DNA from: Carallia brachiata
Taxonomy: Eukaryota > Streptophyta > Magnoliopsida > Malpighiales > Rhizophoraceae
Assembly (NCBI GenBank): GCA_021464245.1
Contig: JADCRB010000042.1
Coordinates: forward strand, 310,001-374,000
Direction of reading: 5' to 3'
Length of the DNA: 64,000 nt
The notes under the pieces were generated by a model that saw nothing but the letters and a program-made list of their open reading frames with translations, was not told where the DNA came from and searched no databases. The translations under genes were made by a program, and so were the position numbers. Position 1 is the stretch's first letter, and each line of letters opens with the position of its first letter. Shown here in pieces: positions 12,896 to 23,999 of the stretch.

Positions 12896-13657
12896 ATGGC
12901 TTTTCAAAAATTCGCCTCCCCTTTGTATCCACTAGTAGTCTTCTTCCCATTGCTCATCCAAAGTGCTTTTGCGGATCACCCTGATTTTTATTCGTGTTCC
13001 ACCACCAATGAAAACTCTATTGCGGTGAGCTCTGAAAACCTGATCCAACTTCTTAACTATCTAAGCAGCACAACCCCTTTTCCAGGCTTCAGCACAGGTA
13101 CAGTTGGGTCCATCCCAGATCGTAAATATGGCCTGTCTCTATGTAGAGACGATACCCACGGAGTATTATGCCAGATTTGTCTCGAGAACGCAGCAGTTAA
13201 GATTCGTGAGCTTTGCTCTTCAAAGAAAGCAGCAATGATTGGGTACGACACATGCATGCTGAAGTACTCAGATAATGACTTCTTTGGACAAATTGACAGG
13301 CAGAACAAGTTCTACGTGTGGAACCCGAACAACGCATCTAACCCAAAGTCATTCAATGAGGATACCAATAAGTTGTTGAGCCAATTGGTGAAGAAAGCTG
13401 TTGCAAGTAGTAGCCTTCCAAAGCTATTTGCAGATGGAGAGATGAAGCTACGAGGATCAAATGAGACGCTTTACGGGATGGTTCAGTGCACTAGAGACCT
13501 GTCTAGTGCTAACTGCGAAAAGTGTCTGAAAGATATAATAGGTGAACTCCCAAGCTGCTGCGATGGGAAGCAAGGTGGAAGGGTCTTTACAGGAAGTTGC
13601 AACTTCAGATATGAGATATACGAATTTATAGGCTTAGTTCGGTTATGGAGATTTTAA
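12896..13657 (+). CDS. Cysteine-rich repeat secretory protein (two DUF26/Gnk2 domains)
   Basis: This intronless frame of 253 codons starts at the ATG at 12,896; an in-frame TTG six bases upstream is not a plausible plant start. Residues 1-26 form a signal peptide (hydrophobic core LYPLVVFFPLLIQSAFA), so the product is probably secreted to the apoplast. Two DUF26 domains follow, each with the C-x8-C-x2-C signature: LCRDDTHGVLCQIC and QCTRDLSSANCEKC. No transmembrane helix or kinase follows, and the length fits plant CRRSPs (about 240-260 residues), so it is not a truncated receptor kinase. DUF26 proteins include the mannose-binding antifungal ginkbilobin-2 and plasmodesmal proteins; a defence role is inferred from family only. 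The frame is intact, whereas the paralogue in block B is frameshifted. Confidence 0.9.
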   Translation: MAFQKFASPLYPLVVFFPLLIQSAFADHPDFYSCSTTNENSIAVSSENLIQLLNYLSSTTPFPGFSTGTVGSIPDRKYGLSLCRDDTHGVLCQICLENAAVKIRELCSSKKAAMIGYDTCMLKYSDNDFFGQIDRQNKFYVWNPNNASNPKSFNEDTNKLLSQLVKKAVASSSLPKLFADGEMKLRGSNETLYGMVQCTRDLSSANCEKCLKDIIGELPSCCDGKQGGRVFTGSCNFRYEIYEFIGLVRLWRF

Positions 13658-13699
13658 TCCTAGAGACGAAAGTTATGTAACAGAAATACTAAATAATAA

Positions 13700-13905
13700 A
13701 AAAGTTTAGTATCCATATGCTCATACAGATATTTCATATACATATTACAACAAATTTGATTATTTTTATAATAAAATTGATAAAATATGATAAAAAATTA
13801 TCATATTATTTTTTATTGCAAAAAAAAATAAGCGTAATTATAGAAATAATCAAGTTCGTCACAATATGTATACTTTCTCTGTGTACCAGCGTAAGTGTAT
13901 GAAAT
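13700..13905. mobile_element. Short AT-rich MITE-like insertion, copy 1
   Basis: About 200 bp present here but absent at the paralogous position in block B (about 36,735-36,745, where the flanks join directly). Its core (tttgattatttttataata and, in opposite orientation near the other end, ttatagaaataatcaag) is partly palindromic and is shared with a second copy at 23,640-23,830. Exact ends and target duplication were not resolved. Confidence 0.5.
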
Positions 13906-14379
13906 TGAACCCAATAAATAAATGTCCCTACTAATAATAGCCCATACTAATAAATGTGCCTATTGAAAAATTAGGGGAAATTTATTTTTACTCACCTAAA
14001 TGGGTGAGTAAAAATAACTTACTACGCTAAACCTAAACGGGCAACCGGTTGACCGCTTGCCCACTTTTTTTTTTTTAATTTTTTAATTTTGTTTCTCTTC
14101 AAGTTGTGCAGCATTTTATTTTTAAATGCCCACTTTGTTTTTTTCTCTTCTTTACCGTGTGTAACAATTTAGTTACAAAAAGTCTAGATGAAGAAATATG
14201 ATTTTTCTCTCCTTTGGTTATAAAATTATATGGATTTTTGAAAAAAAAAATCTAGATGAAAAACAGATTTCAAAATCAATCATTTTAGTGTATATAGTAA
14301 AAAAAATTAATTTCCTTTTAAAATTACATAATATGCAAATTTGATTTCACAAAACACTCAAATTTTTAGTTTTGCACAC

Positions 14380-15160
14380 TTAACTACTCACATTTTTAAA
14401 ATTATGTATAAATATTGAAAATTTGAGTAAAAATAGACTCAAATTTTCAGTACTTCTACTTAAATTTTTTGTTTTCAACACCTAACTACTCACATTTTTA
14501 AACTGATGTAAAAATACTAAAAGTTTGAATATAAGTATAATTAAATTTTTAATTCTAGTACTCAAATTTTGAGCTTCCAGCAACAACTGCTCAAATTTTT
14601 AACATTATGTATATATATTCCAAATTTAAGTAGAAGTATACTCAAATTTTTAATATTTTTATTCAATTTTTTAGTTTCAGCACTAACTTCTCAAATTTTA
14701 GAAATTATGTACATATACCCGAACTTTGAGTAAAAGTAGACACAAATTTTTAGTTTTGAGCGTTTAGCTCCTCAAATTTTTATAATTATCTAAAAATATT
14801 CAAAATTTGAGCCTACTTCTATTCAAAATTTTAGTACTTTTACGTAAATTTTTAATTTTAAGCACTAATTACTCAAAAGTTTTAAATTATGTACAAATAA
14901 TTGAAATTTCAATAAAAGTATATTCAAATTTCTAGTTTTGCGCATCTAATCACTCAAAATTTTAAATTTATGTATAAATACTCAAAATTTGAATAAAATT
15001 AGAGTCAATTTTTTATTTTGAGAACCTAAATATTTCAATTTTTAAAATTATATATAAATACTAAGTCCAAATTTGAGTATAGACTCAATTTTTAATTTTA
15101 AATGCCTACCTTTACAAATTTTTAAAAATATGCATAAATAATTGAAATTCGAGTTGAGTA
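14380..15160. repeat. Degenerate minisatellite, about nine units of 75-100 bp
   Basis: A unit with the core ctactcacatttttaaaatt, followed by atgtataaata and then aaatttgagtaaaa, recurs near 14,382, 14,482, 14,583, 14,684, 14,765, 14,865, 14,948, 15,028 and 15,105. Units are diverged and of unequal length. The array is absent from block B because the whole 13.96-18.49 kb stretch is missing there. No coding potential. Confidence 0.75.
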
Positions 15161-15975
15161 GACTCAAACATGTCATTGAAATTTTAATAAGCCAAAAAAG
15201 TTTCAAAAAATATCTTCCTAGATCGGTCCAATGAAGATGAATCTTAGTAGTCTCCATGATACTAAGCATGCCTACTTTAGAATTATTCGTTATTGACGCA
15301 AGAAAATGTTAAATTGGAAAAGTTCTTTTTTTCTTTTTTCGTATTCTAATGCTAAATAATATTCTAAGTAGCCTTTAAAGCACATTTTTCATCGCTAATC
15401 ATTATACTTTTTATTTTAAAAAATACATTTAAATGATTACAAAACTAAATCTTAAGGACAACCTTGTGCTTTAATTTAGGGGTAGTCGAATCATTAAGTA
15501 AGCTTCAATTTTTCTGAGTAATATAATAAGCTCTCGTGCAATCTTATCTTAGCATAAAGAAAAAAAAGATTAGTTCTATAATTATATTGTGATTTTGCAA
15601 AATGTAATTTAAAAAATATTCATCAAATATATTTTAGTAGCTTGGACAGAAAGAGGAGCTGCAGCAACTCTCACATGTTGGCCGGAAATTACTGTTAAGT
15701 TCTTTCAATTTTTCGTTCATGGAGGCCACAGCTCCGTCATGTGGTCATGTATGAACCAAGAAAGGAAATTTGAACCAAGTGATCAGTTCTAGTAAGAGAT
15801 GCAATGAAAAAGTTATTTTATTGCAAAAAATTGCAGAATGTCAGAAAAATCTAATTCAAATGAATTACAAAGAATCGATTTTCTACATTTGTTTCTGCAC
15901 AACTAAACGAGCTTTTCCTTGGTTAACTAAAATCTAAGGTGGTTCATGAAAGTGCTATACTGTCTACGATGAATA
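15161..15975. other. Spacer left of the kinase pseudogene
   Basis: No gene is seen. Bases 15,605-15,635 and 15,644-15,658 (ggacagaaagaggag) recur on the other side of the kinase pseudogene at 17,684-17,716 and 17,767-17,781, forming direct repeats that flank it. Confidence 0.6.
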
Positions 15976-17690
15976 TCATGATTCTCCTCCAGATCTTATG
16001 GACTCGAGGACTTGTACAACCTCAGCCATGCTTGGTCTTCTTGAAGCTACCTTTTATGTACAAATCAACCCCAATTTCACAACTTCGAATCAACTCGTTC
16101 TCAGAAAAAAAAAAAAAAATCTCGCAAATTTCCATCAAAGCAATTTGAAGAAGAGCCGGTCTCCAACAATCCTCGAAGATATTCACACAAACTGTTGGAC
16201 TCTCCATTGGTTTCCTTCCGGTGACCAGCTCCAAGAGAATCACTCCAAAACTATACACATCACATTTATCACTAAATCTTAGACTTTGAGCCAACTCTGG
16301 TTCAGCATACCCTACTGCATTATGGAATCTGGTTAATCTGTAGCTTTCTGAAATGGGGGGGAACTTTCCTAACCTATAATCAGACAACTTGGCTTGATAA
16401 TTTTCATCTAGGAGTATATTGGTGGATTTGATGTTTAGATGGAGAACTGGAGGCCTGCAATCATGGTGAAGGTAAGAAAGTGCCCTTGCTGTTCCAAGAG
16501 CTATCTGAAACCTCCTAGACTAGTTCTATCTGCTATTCCCAACGCCAGTACTAGTGCCAAGAAAATTAATCTCCCTCATAAAGAATACCATTTGGAACAA
16601 TCTCAGATAAGATTAGTTGCAGGATAACACCAATTTTGGCCCTAAATGCACCAATTTTAGCCCTAAATGTTGGTGAATTTTTTCAATTAAGTTTTAAACA
16701 TTTTAACTTTTTCAATTAAATCTTATATCTTTTAATTCTTTTATAATCGAGTCCTTTTTGTCAATTCCGTTAGTCAAAATATTTAAAACATACTTTAATT
16801 AAATGGAAATGAATTAAAATTTTTTTTAATATAGTATTTTGATTATTTTTTTAAAAATACTATAACAAATAAATATGACAGATGAGGTATTTATACTTTT
16901 TTTTTATTCATATCTATTTGGTCAAAATATGTTTTAAATAGTTTAACTAACGATTATTAACGGAAAGGACTCAATTATAAAATATTTAAAAGATATAAGA
17001 CTTAATTATAAAAGTTAAAAACTTTAACACTTAATTGAAAAAATTCACAAAAATCAAGGACTAAAATAGATATTATCCCGATTAGTTGCACTATTGAGGA
17101 CCAATAATAACGTTGAAGTGCAACCAGATTGCGATGCCATAGGTTCACTAATCGTCCAATTTCTTAATCAAATTCATCTTGACTCCTAATCCTACCAAGA
17201 GTCTCAAGCTTCTTCAATGTAATTGAGATCCCACCTTCAAGATTAGTTCTATAGACAGTTCCAATTGATGTGCCACTGATCGAATTCTCCCTGTCAAGCA
17301 AAGCTTTGGTGCCAGCCTCCCAATCTCCATATTTTGAGGGCAGGTTTTCGCTGAACAGAACCAACTTCCCAATTATAACACTTGATTCTGTTGAAACCAT
17401 TGGTGAGCTCTCAACAACAAGTGGCTGTTCTCCTCTATTCTTGCTCTGGGCCCTGATGTTCATAAGTGATACCAAATAAACACCAGCTAGGATCAGCGCA
17501 GCAGCAACAATTGCACAATAATAGAAGTACTGAGCACCTTGTACTTCTTTGATGCGGAAGCAGTGCCGTTTCCACCTTTTGAGCAAGAGATAGCCAAAGG
17601 AGGGCCACTGCTCAGAATTGTTAAGAAACACAGAGGGGCCAAAATCTTGGATTTTCAGTGTTGAAGGAATGGAACCTAAAAGAGTAATTT
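15976..17690 (-). pseudogene. LRR receptor-like kinase pseudogene (At1g12460-like), juxtamembrane and kinase part only
   Basis: Read on the minus strand it starts in the end of the ectodomain (IPSTLKIQDFG), then a cysteine-rich end, a transmembrane segment (AIVAAALILAGVYLVSL), a juxtamembrane part (VIIGKLVLFSENLPSKYGDW) and the kinase domain: YRTNLEGG, ITLKKLETLGR, LYLHHDCRPPVLHLNIKS, NILLDENYQAKLSDY, DVYSFGVILLELVTGRKP, with a C-terminal LESIRSGGES and stop at 15,976. The series matches the Arabidopsis At1g12460/At1g62950 LRR-RK group, whose kinases have an atypical catalytic loop (HLN rather than HRD). Frameshifts occur in the ectodomain end and between subdomains, and there are stops after DEFD and in the middle. 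The ectodomain LRRs are missing. A MITE at 16,622-17,079 splits the kinase domain. It cannot code a functional receptor. Confidence 0.88.
16622..17079. mobile_element. Palindromic Mutator-type MITE with 11-bp target duplication
   Basis: A 458-bp element whose two halves are imperfect inverted copies: the left begins ggataacaccaattttggcc and the right end, reverse-complemented, begins gggataatatctattttag. It is flanked by perfect 11-bp direct repeats gattagttgca (16,611-16,621 and 17,080-17,090). The TSD length fits Mutator-like elements (9-11 bp). It sits inside the kinase pseudogene, and removing it restores continuous homology across the site. Confidence 0.88.
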
Positions 17691-18675
17691 TAAAAAATAT
17701 TCATCAAATATATTTTGCAAAAAAGTAATAGATGAACTTTTGCCAAAAATGGGGACATCCAATGCAGGACAGAAAGAGGAGAGTTTTACAACTACCATTC
17801 ACTTTATCAGTAGCCATGATTTAACCAATGGCAATCAAACTGCAACTGGATACGACAAGTGCAGTCAAGACCACCATTTGCCAGTACTGTCAATGGTCAG
17901 GCTGGAAAAATGATAGAGAAGGAAAAAAACAAAAAGAGAAGATGAGAAATTCCCAAACGGAAAATCCAATATGATTCTATTCATTCCGTAGGATCGATTT
18001 CTTGCGCTAATTGCAACAAGCCTATATACTCCGCTGGATTTCACAAATCAATTTGAATCAAAACAAAGTTAACCTCTCTCAGAGTTGGAATAGAAGATAA
18101 AGAACGGAGGAGTGGTTTTTTTTTTTTTTTTGAGTTTTATTACATGACTAAACGTGCATCACATACTTTTTTTTGTTAAGAAAAGATTAAATTTTAAACA
18201 TATTTATTATTATTCTAAATTTTATTTCAAAATTTTAATATAAAAAAATTTAAAATTTTTTTGTTCTATTCTAATATGGATCTTTTTTGGCCATAGGGGT
18301 TTGGCCACTAACTTTTTGTTTTTTTTTTTACCTTCTCCAAATGTTTTCCAGACAAAAATTTTCTTTTTTCACATTTAACTTTTTCAATTGGTATCCTATT
18401 TATTTTAAAGTGAGTTTATTATACTAAGATAAAATATAAGTACAATTAGTATGTGTCTTCAAATGTTATTTTTTTTATAATGTATTTGTCTTGAAATTAA
18501 ACATAGGAAAAATGTCCCTTTCACCTTTTTATTGTTTACCCTTCATGTTTCTATATTTTTCATTGAGTGCGTCTGTTTTTTTTTTTTTCAAAAAAACATA
18601 ATAAATATAACGATGCTTCATGGTTTTAATGTGAGTTGAATGCGCTCACAATTATTTTTTTAAAGAGTTTTGATA
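17691..18675. other. AT-rich spacer right of the kinase pseudogene
   Basis: No gene is seen. Bases 17,684-17,781 contain the right-hand copy of the direct repeats flanking the pseudogene. From about 18,490 onward the sequence is again paralogous to block B (36,755 onward). Block B joins 13.96 kb-type sequence to 18.49 kb-type sequence, so the stretch between is an A insertion or a B deletion. Confidence 0.6.
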
Positions 18676-19243
18676 TAAGAAGCACAGACACTTCTAAAAT
18701 AGTGAGTGTCTGTATCGGATACACGTGTCTGATACGACAATCGCTCGACACTCTTGGGGCACGTGTCGGACAATCCGAAACGTGTCCAATAAAAAAAATA
18801 AAAATAAAAAAAATTCGGACACACGTATCGGACACTTCTAATTCACGTTTCGGACACTTCTAATACACGTGTCAGATACTTTTATATGTATTTGATATTT
18901 TAATTAGTATATTATACACACATATATATTATTTGTTTAAATATTTTATTATGTATACACACACACATATATATACACACATATATAATATTTTTTTAAA
19001 AGAATTATGAATAAAATACAAGTTACATTATAAAATATCATAATAATTATTATTATGTACTATACATAAAAAAATTTAAAATTTATTAAAAATATTTAAA
19101 TTACATACATATACATATAATATTTAATATATTTTATAACCATATCTACGCCGTATTTGCGTCCTAATTTTTTTAGAATTTTCGTGTCCGCGTATCCGTG
19201 TTGTGTCCTGCCCGTGTCCCGTATCCGTGTCCGTGCATCCTAG
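18676..19243. mobile_element. Mutator-type MITE (568 bp) with empty site in block B
   Basis: The ends are taagaagcacagacact on the left and, reverse-complemented, ctaggatgcacggacac on the right, giving an imperfect TIR. The 9-bp flanks gttttgata (18,667-18,675) and gtttcgata (19,244-19,252) form the target duplication with one mismatch. Block B has a single gttccgata at about 36,936-36,944 without insert. Many copies of (c)acgtgtc and gtgtccg motifs lie inside the ends. It has no coding capacity. Confidence 0.85.
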
Positions 19244-19252
19244 GTTTCGATA

Positions 19253-21769
19253 CATTGCTTTCAATGATACTGTTATATATGGTCCAAAGATAAATGTCAT
19301 ACTTAAAAATATTAGTTGACCAAACTTTCTAGAAATGGTCCCAACATAAGCCGCAAACAAAGATTTAACTTAAAAAGATTAATAATAAAAAAAAAAAGAA
19401 AAAACTAATTTCGTATTACTCAATTAATTCATGTACAATTTATCGAAATGCTTGTTTTTTTTTTTTTTGTTGAAGGGTCTTAAATTCTTTTTTTGTCGTT
19501 CAACCTTAAAAAATTATTTTTATTATTTGTTCTTGCTCCATTAAAACATCTATTGAATCACAAATTACCTAAAAAAGACAGCTCTCTTTATTATATAAAT
19601 CACGAATTACATGCATTTTTCTTTTGAGTTTTAAAAAAAATTTACAACCCCAAAGTTTTATTTACTGTTTGGAAATTTAGCCATATTTTATTAATTATCA
19701 TTCCCTTTATTTTTGACCCGCAAAAATAAAGAAAGAAAAACAAGATTTAAGAGACCAAACACCACCACTTGAAAAATTCTTTGAATTGGGTTACGTTTTC
19801 CTCAGTTTCTTGTTTGTTTTTTTTGGGGGGGGGGGGGGGGGGGGGCTATCAGAATACTAGTATTAAAATTAGAGCATGTTATAAAAAAGAAAGAAAAAGT
19901 TTATTTTGTAAGGTTCCGTTTGTTTCAGAAAAAATATATTTTTAAAAATTATTTCTCAGATTTTTTCCTGTTTGAAACACCATAAAAAAGTCAACAAAAA
20001 ATAAGGTTAGTCAACAAAATAATTTAATTATTTTTCTTAGAAAATGACATCCCAATTTAACAAGGGAATGTCCTTTCCTAACCCAAAGAAGCGTCCACGC
20101 CGGCTTCTCGTCAATTTCAAAAAAATTTAAAGAATTTCTAATTTATTTTTTTTAATGAATATAACTTATTCATTATTTTACAATATACAATAAATGTAGT
20201 CTACTTAAATAAAAAAATAAAAACAATATTTATATAATATAGGATTATAAGTTAATTTTCGACAAAAAAAAGAATAAAATTAACAAGCGTAAAATTTACA
20301 AGCACCTTAATTTTAACTTTATAAACTTTAGGGACATTTGCCATTTAAAACATATAATATTCTATTTGGGGCAAACCTAATCGGTATAAGATTATGTTTA
20401 TCTATATTGGCTTTTTTAATTTAGTTAATTAATGGTTATTCCTAAAATTAAAGATTTTGCCACCTCATCATTTTTGCCTTTTGAATTAAGGAGAATCAAG
20501 GAGAGAGTTTCTCAAAATTGTCGGCAAAAATTAGATGTACATGGATATATCTTAATGTTGAAAAATCTATTAATATGCCTAACGGATTATTTTAGGGACA
20601 TAAGCCATTAGAGAGCTTGCCATAACCGATTTCGCCTAACTTTAATTTCAAGTCCATTATGATTTTGGTTCAATTACAGTTAATGTTGGGGCTTAATTTC
20701 AGTTCAATTCAGCTAGATTTCTTATCAAAAAGTAGGACATTTTTATTTTCAATTGATTTTAAAAAAATAAAACTTTAAAAGGCTTGTTACCACCGCTTGA
20801 GGTGATAGTTAGTAGTAATTCGACATATTTTTCCTTTATTTTAAACTTAAGTTTAAGTCTTATCAACAGCATTTTAAGGTTTTGACTTTTAAATTTGTTC
20901 GGCTTAACTGTGACTCATGTGTTCCTAGTCCCAAACTTGTTAATATTATTTAGTTAGTTTAGTAAAGACTTGTTCGAGTTCAATAATATTGTGGTGGGTC
21001 TCGTTTTATAGGTTGAATTGAATAAGACAAAACAAATAAAAATTACTCTAACCACAACTTATAAATTTGAACGAGCGATATATATTTGCAATGAATTTTT
21101 TTGTTAAAAAAATAAAAAGCACATCACCAACTCATCATTTCCTTTTTATTTACCCACAGATAAGCTTTTGCGGAATTTATTTTTCACACCATTTAAGGGA
21201 AACACAATTAATTAATTCACTAATCAATAACTTACAATTAATTTTGTCCTTAATTACATTTCTAAATATAAACTTTTTTTTAGCTACATTTCTAAATATA
21301 TACTTGTATGAATTAGTATGTTTGAACTCAAAATAAATATTCAATAGAGTTAATGGTCAGCAAAATTTGTTAACATGGTAATTACAAAAATGGAATTTAA
21401 TAATATCTTTATTTGGATGATTATTTGTTACCTATATAGTGGTCAAATCTTCATAATTTACCAAAATAGTAAAACTTAGTTAATTTTAAATTTGGAAGCA
21501 TTTTACTTACTTTTTTTTAGTTAATTTTAAATTTGGAAGCATTTTACTTACTTTTTTTTTTCCTTTTTTTCTTTTCTTTTTTTTTCAACAATGGATCAAC
21601 TAATTGAACCAGTTGTTCACAGTTCCAGGAGACCTTGAACCCACCACCCTGGTCAATCTCGATTCCCAACTACCAATTGTATGTCAGATTTTGTTCAAAT
21701 CGGAATCGTAGTCAGAGTTCATGCGATGGGTTTCGTTTAATGCATGATCAATCTCAAGAATGCTTAGGT
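19253..21769. other. AT-rich spacer, duplicated at 46,097-48,422
   Basis: No gene is seen. The counterpart of the viral integration site lies at about 19,363-19,390 and carries a single copy of the target sequence. Homology to block B continues to the LTR remnant at 21,770. A direct duplication of about 45 bp (ttagttaattttaaatttgg...) occurs at about 21,476-21,560. Confidence 0.65.
19825..19845. repeat. 21-base homopolymer G tract
   Basis: A run of 21 consecutive G follows a T-rich run. The paralogous position in block B (about 46,498-46,515) is a T run with no G tract. Runs this long are rare in plant DNA and could form a G-quadruplex or be a sequencing or cloning artefact. Confidence 0.9.
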
Positions 21770-22200
21770 TGTTGAATAATCCTAAGGTGGTTCACATGAT
21801 AAAAAATAAAAAAAGAGATAAACACAAATAATTATTTATTTTTTAAGATAATAATTATAGATAAATAAAAGATAAAAATAATTACTTATTTATCATAATT
21901 ACGTAAAAATAATTAGTTAAAATTTAAACTGGTTATAATCACTATATTTAATGAAGTGAAGTAAAGATCGGTGATTGACAGGATCCCTATCTTAGTTAGC
22001 CTATATAAGTTGAAGCTTATAAACCATCATTGTATTTTTTAAAAAGTAACACTTTATAGACTAAAAGGGGCTGTCAATAAAATCTAAATACTCTAATTTT
22101 TCTTATTTGTTTAAGTGTAATAAGACTAAAAGTCAGTCTTCTACTTAATTTATTTAAGCTTAAATAAATTTTAAAGTCTTACATTTATTATCAAAGCTAA
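21770..22200 (+). mobile_element. Copia 5' LTR plus primer-binding-site remnant (block A)
   Basis: 21,770-22,183 matches the 3' LTR of the Copia element at 56,581-57,015: it starts tgttgaataatcctaagg, contains a TATA box (cctatataagttgaag) and ends gtcttaca. It is followed by tattatcaaagctaa, which resembles the initiator-tRNA-Met primer site tggtatcagagc, so this is a 5' LTR with PBS and not a plain solo LTR. The internal region is gone. The same remnant is in block B, so it predates the duplication. Confidence 0.75.
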
Positions 22201-23640
22201 TTTCCAGTCTGTTGATTACGTTCTCAAATTTGTATATACACTTGATTTTATATATGTTTTGTGTTGTTGATGAAAGCACATGCATACACGGCATCCACCG
22301 TTTATTTGATTTGCCTTTAGTTCATCGGCCAGACTTAGCCGATCACGTATGCATGTTCCGTTTAATTTTCGGGGACCGTCTTTTAACTCCACTTCGATCG
22401 TCTGTCGGATATATATTGATATGATATATACAATTGGGTTTGCGCTCGATGTTTTGGCATGTTTGGATTCATCGGCACATCATCTTCGGCCCTGACGTCT
22501 CAACTGGCGTTGTTCTCTTTGCCAACCACGTTCTTCCTGTCACCGCCCACATTCTATTTGTCATCGCTTGTGTCCAAATTGTCGGCCATGTTGTCGTCAG
22601 GGTCACTGTCGCCCGTCGTCGTTGTAGCTGGAATTGGTGGAAATGGCTTTTGTTGGTTTTTGGTGTATTGGGTGACATGCGCCACTGTGTTTGTGTTTTT
22701 TATTATATATTATGTTGCTGGTTTGGAATTTGTTGCCATAAATATTGGGATGATTTCAGTCAGTAGTTTGCTTGTGTGGTTTGTGTTGCGATATCCAGCT
22801 GTATCAAGTTAAAGTAGATCTAATTAATTTTTCATGATTAATTAGGTCTATTTGTAATTCAACTAATAATTCTGGGCTTCGTGCCCTATTTGTTGGTCAG
22901 CTTGACCATTTTATATTTAGGTCAGTTATATCAATGTACTTTTTAACTTTATGCAGGCACTTTCGATGCTTTAACATTTATTTTGCGTACGAATTCATCT
23001 CATATTAATGCAACGATTTTTATTTTTGGTAAAAAAAAAAGTCATATATGTCATATATGTAATATGTTTGATTATGATGATGACTTATGTGAATGGTGAT
23101 AGCTTATAAATATGACGATGACATGAATAAATGGGCTCTCTCTTGAAAATAAAGTCAAAAATAAAAAGTAAAAGATGATACACTACAACATCTGACATAT
23201 ATGTAAAAGGTAATATTTGCAGATTCGAGAAATGTTAGAGGCATATTATACAGTCATATGTTTTAGTTATATATAATAATTTTTATAATTTTTATAATAA
23301 TAATTATATTTTTTATAATAAAAATTTATAATTTATTTTTTATTATAAAAATATGTATGTAATTATAAAAATTTTATGTATTGTTATAGTATGACCGAAA
23401 TATATAACTATACAGTATATGCCCACTTAATGGAACCCTTGCTGATTTGTATCCACGGCCACGAGATACCGAACATGTGGTCATTAATTAATTAGTAGAA
23501 ATTGAAAACACCTTGGATTGTAAATAATGGCCTTAAATCCAAATAAATGTATGACAACTATGACGCATGACCAGTAGACATAAAAAAGATACATAATATC
23601 ATGTACTGACAATTTTTTTTTAACAAAAAAAATTAGTATT
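22201..23640. other. Spacer with an A-specific, less AT-rich segment
   Basis: 22,201-22,490 is paralogous to about 48,776-49,320. 22,490-23,038 is clearly richer in G+C, is absent from block B and ends in a poly-A run (23,030-23,039), which could mark a retroposed 3' fragment; I do not recognise its source and its overlapping ORFs (22,434-22,812) have no known motif. 23,040-23,600 is again paralogous to block B (51,235-51,640). Confidence 0.5.
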
Positions 23641-23850
23641 CATATTTTGATGCATAGATTTGATATATATATTATAACGAGTTTGATTATTTCTGTAATA
23701 AAATTAATAAAATAAAATATAAAAATTATCACGTTAATTTTTATTGTAAAAAGAATAAGTACAATTACAAAAATAATCAAAATCAACACAATACATATAT
23801 TTTTTTCATATACAAAACTCGAAACTTTATATACAAAAGTGATTCCTTTT
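23640..23850. mobile_element. Short AT-rich MITE-like insertion, copy 2
   Basis: Shares its core (gtttgattatttctgtaat and the inverted acaaaaataatcaaaat) with the element at 13,700-13,905. The paralogous site in block B (about 51,648-51,656) lacks it. Ends are approximate. Confidence 0.5.
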
Positions 23851-23999
23851 TGTAATACTTTTTGGGATTTATTATAGATGTGATTGTAAATACCAAAAAT
23901 AATAATAATAATAAATGTGAATTGATTAGCTAACAACCAATTCACATAATTGGTGCACAAATTGCGGAGTTAATATCCATCATTTTCATGCAAAATGTC

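Larger units (their letters stand above)
272..23880. repeat. Segmental duplication block A
   Basis: This block is colinear in direct orientation with 28,982-51,690. Shared segments are LINE 3' part (272-3,281 / 28,982-30,229), spacer (3,282-5,852 / 30,230-32,597), spacer plus DUF26 gene (9,535-13,690 / 32,595-36,740), spacer (18,490-18,670 and 19,245-22,450 / 36,755-37,085 and 46,097-49,320) and a final stretch (23,040-23,880 / 51,235-51,690). The left edge lies inside the LINE, so the duplication breakpoint cut the element. Block-specific insertions account for most of the length difference. Divergence is visible by eye (substitutions and small indels every few tens of bases), so the event is not recent. 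Confidence 0.9.

Noticed and set aside
21770..22183. Solo LTR
   Set aside because: A primer-site-like sequence follows the LTR end, so it is a 5' LTR with the internal part lost.
22434..22812. Overlapping frames in the less AT-rich segment, with hydrophobic stretches
   Set aside because: No start context, motif or paralogue in block B; two frames overlap for most of their length.
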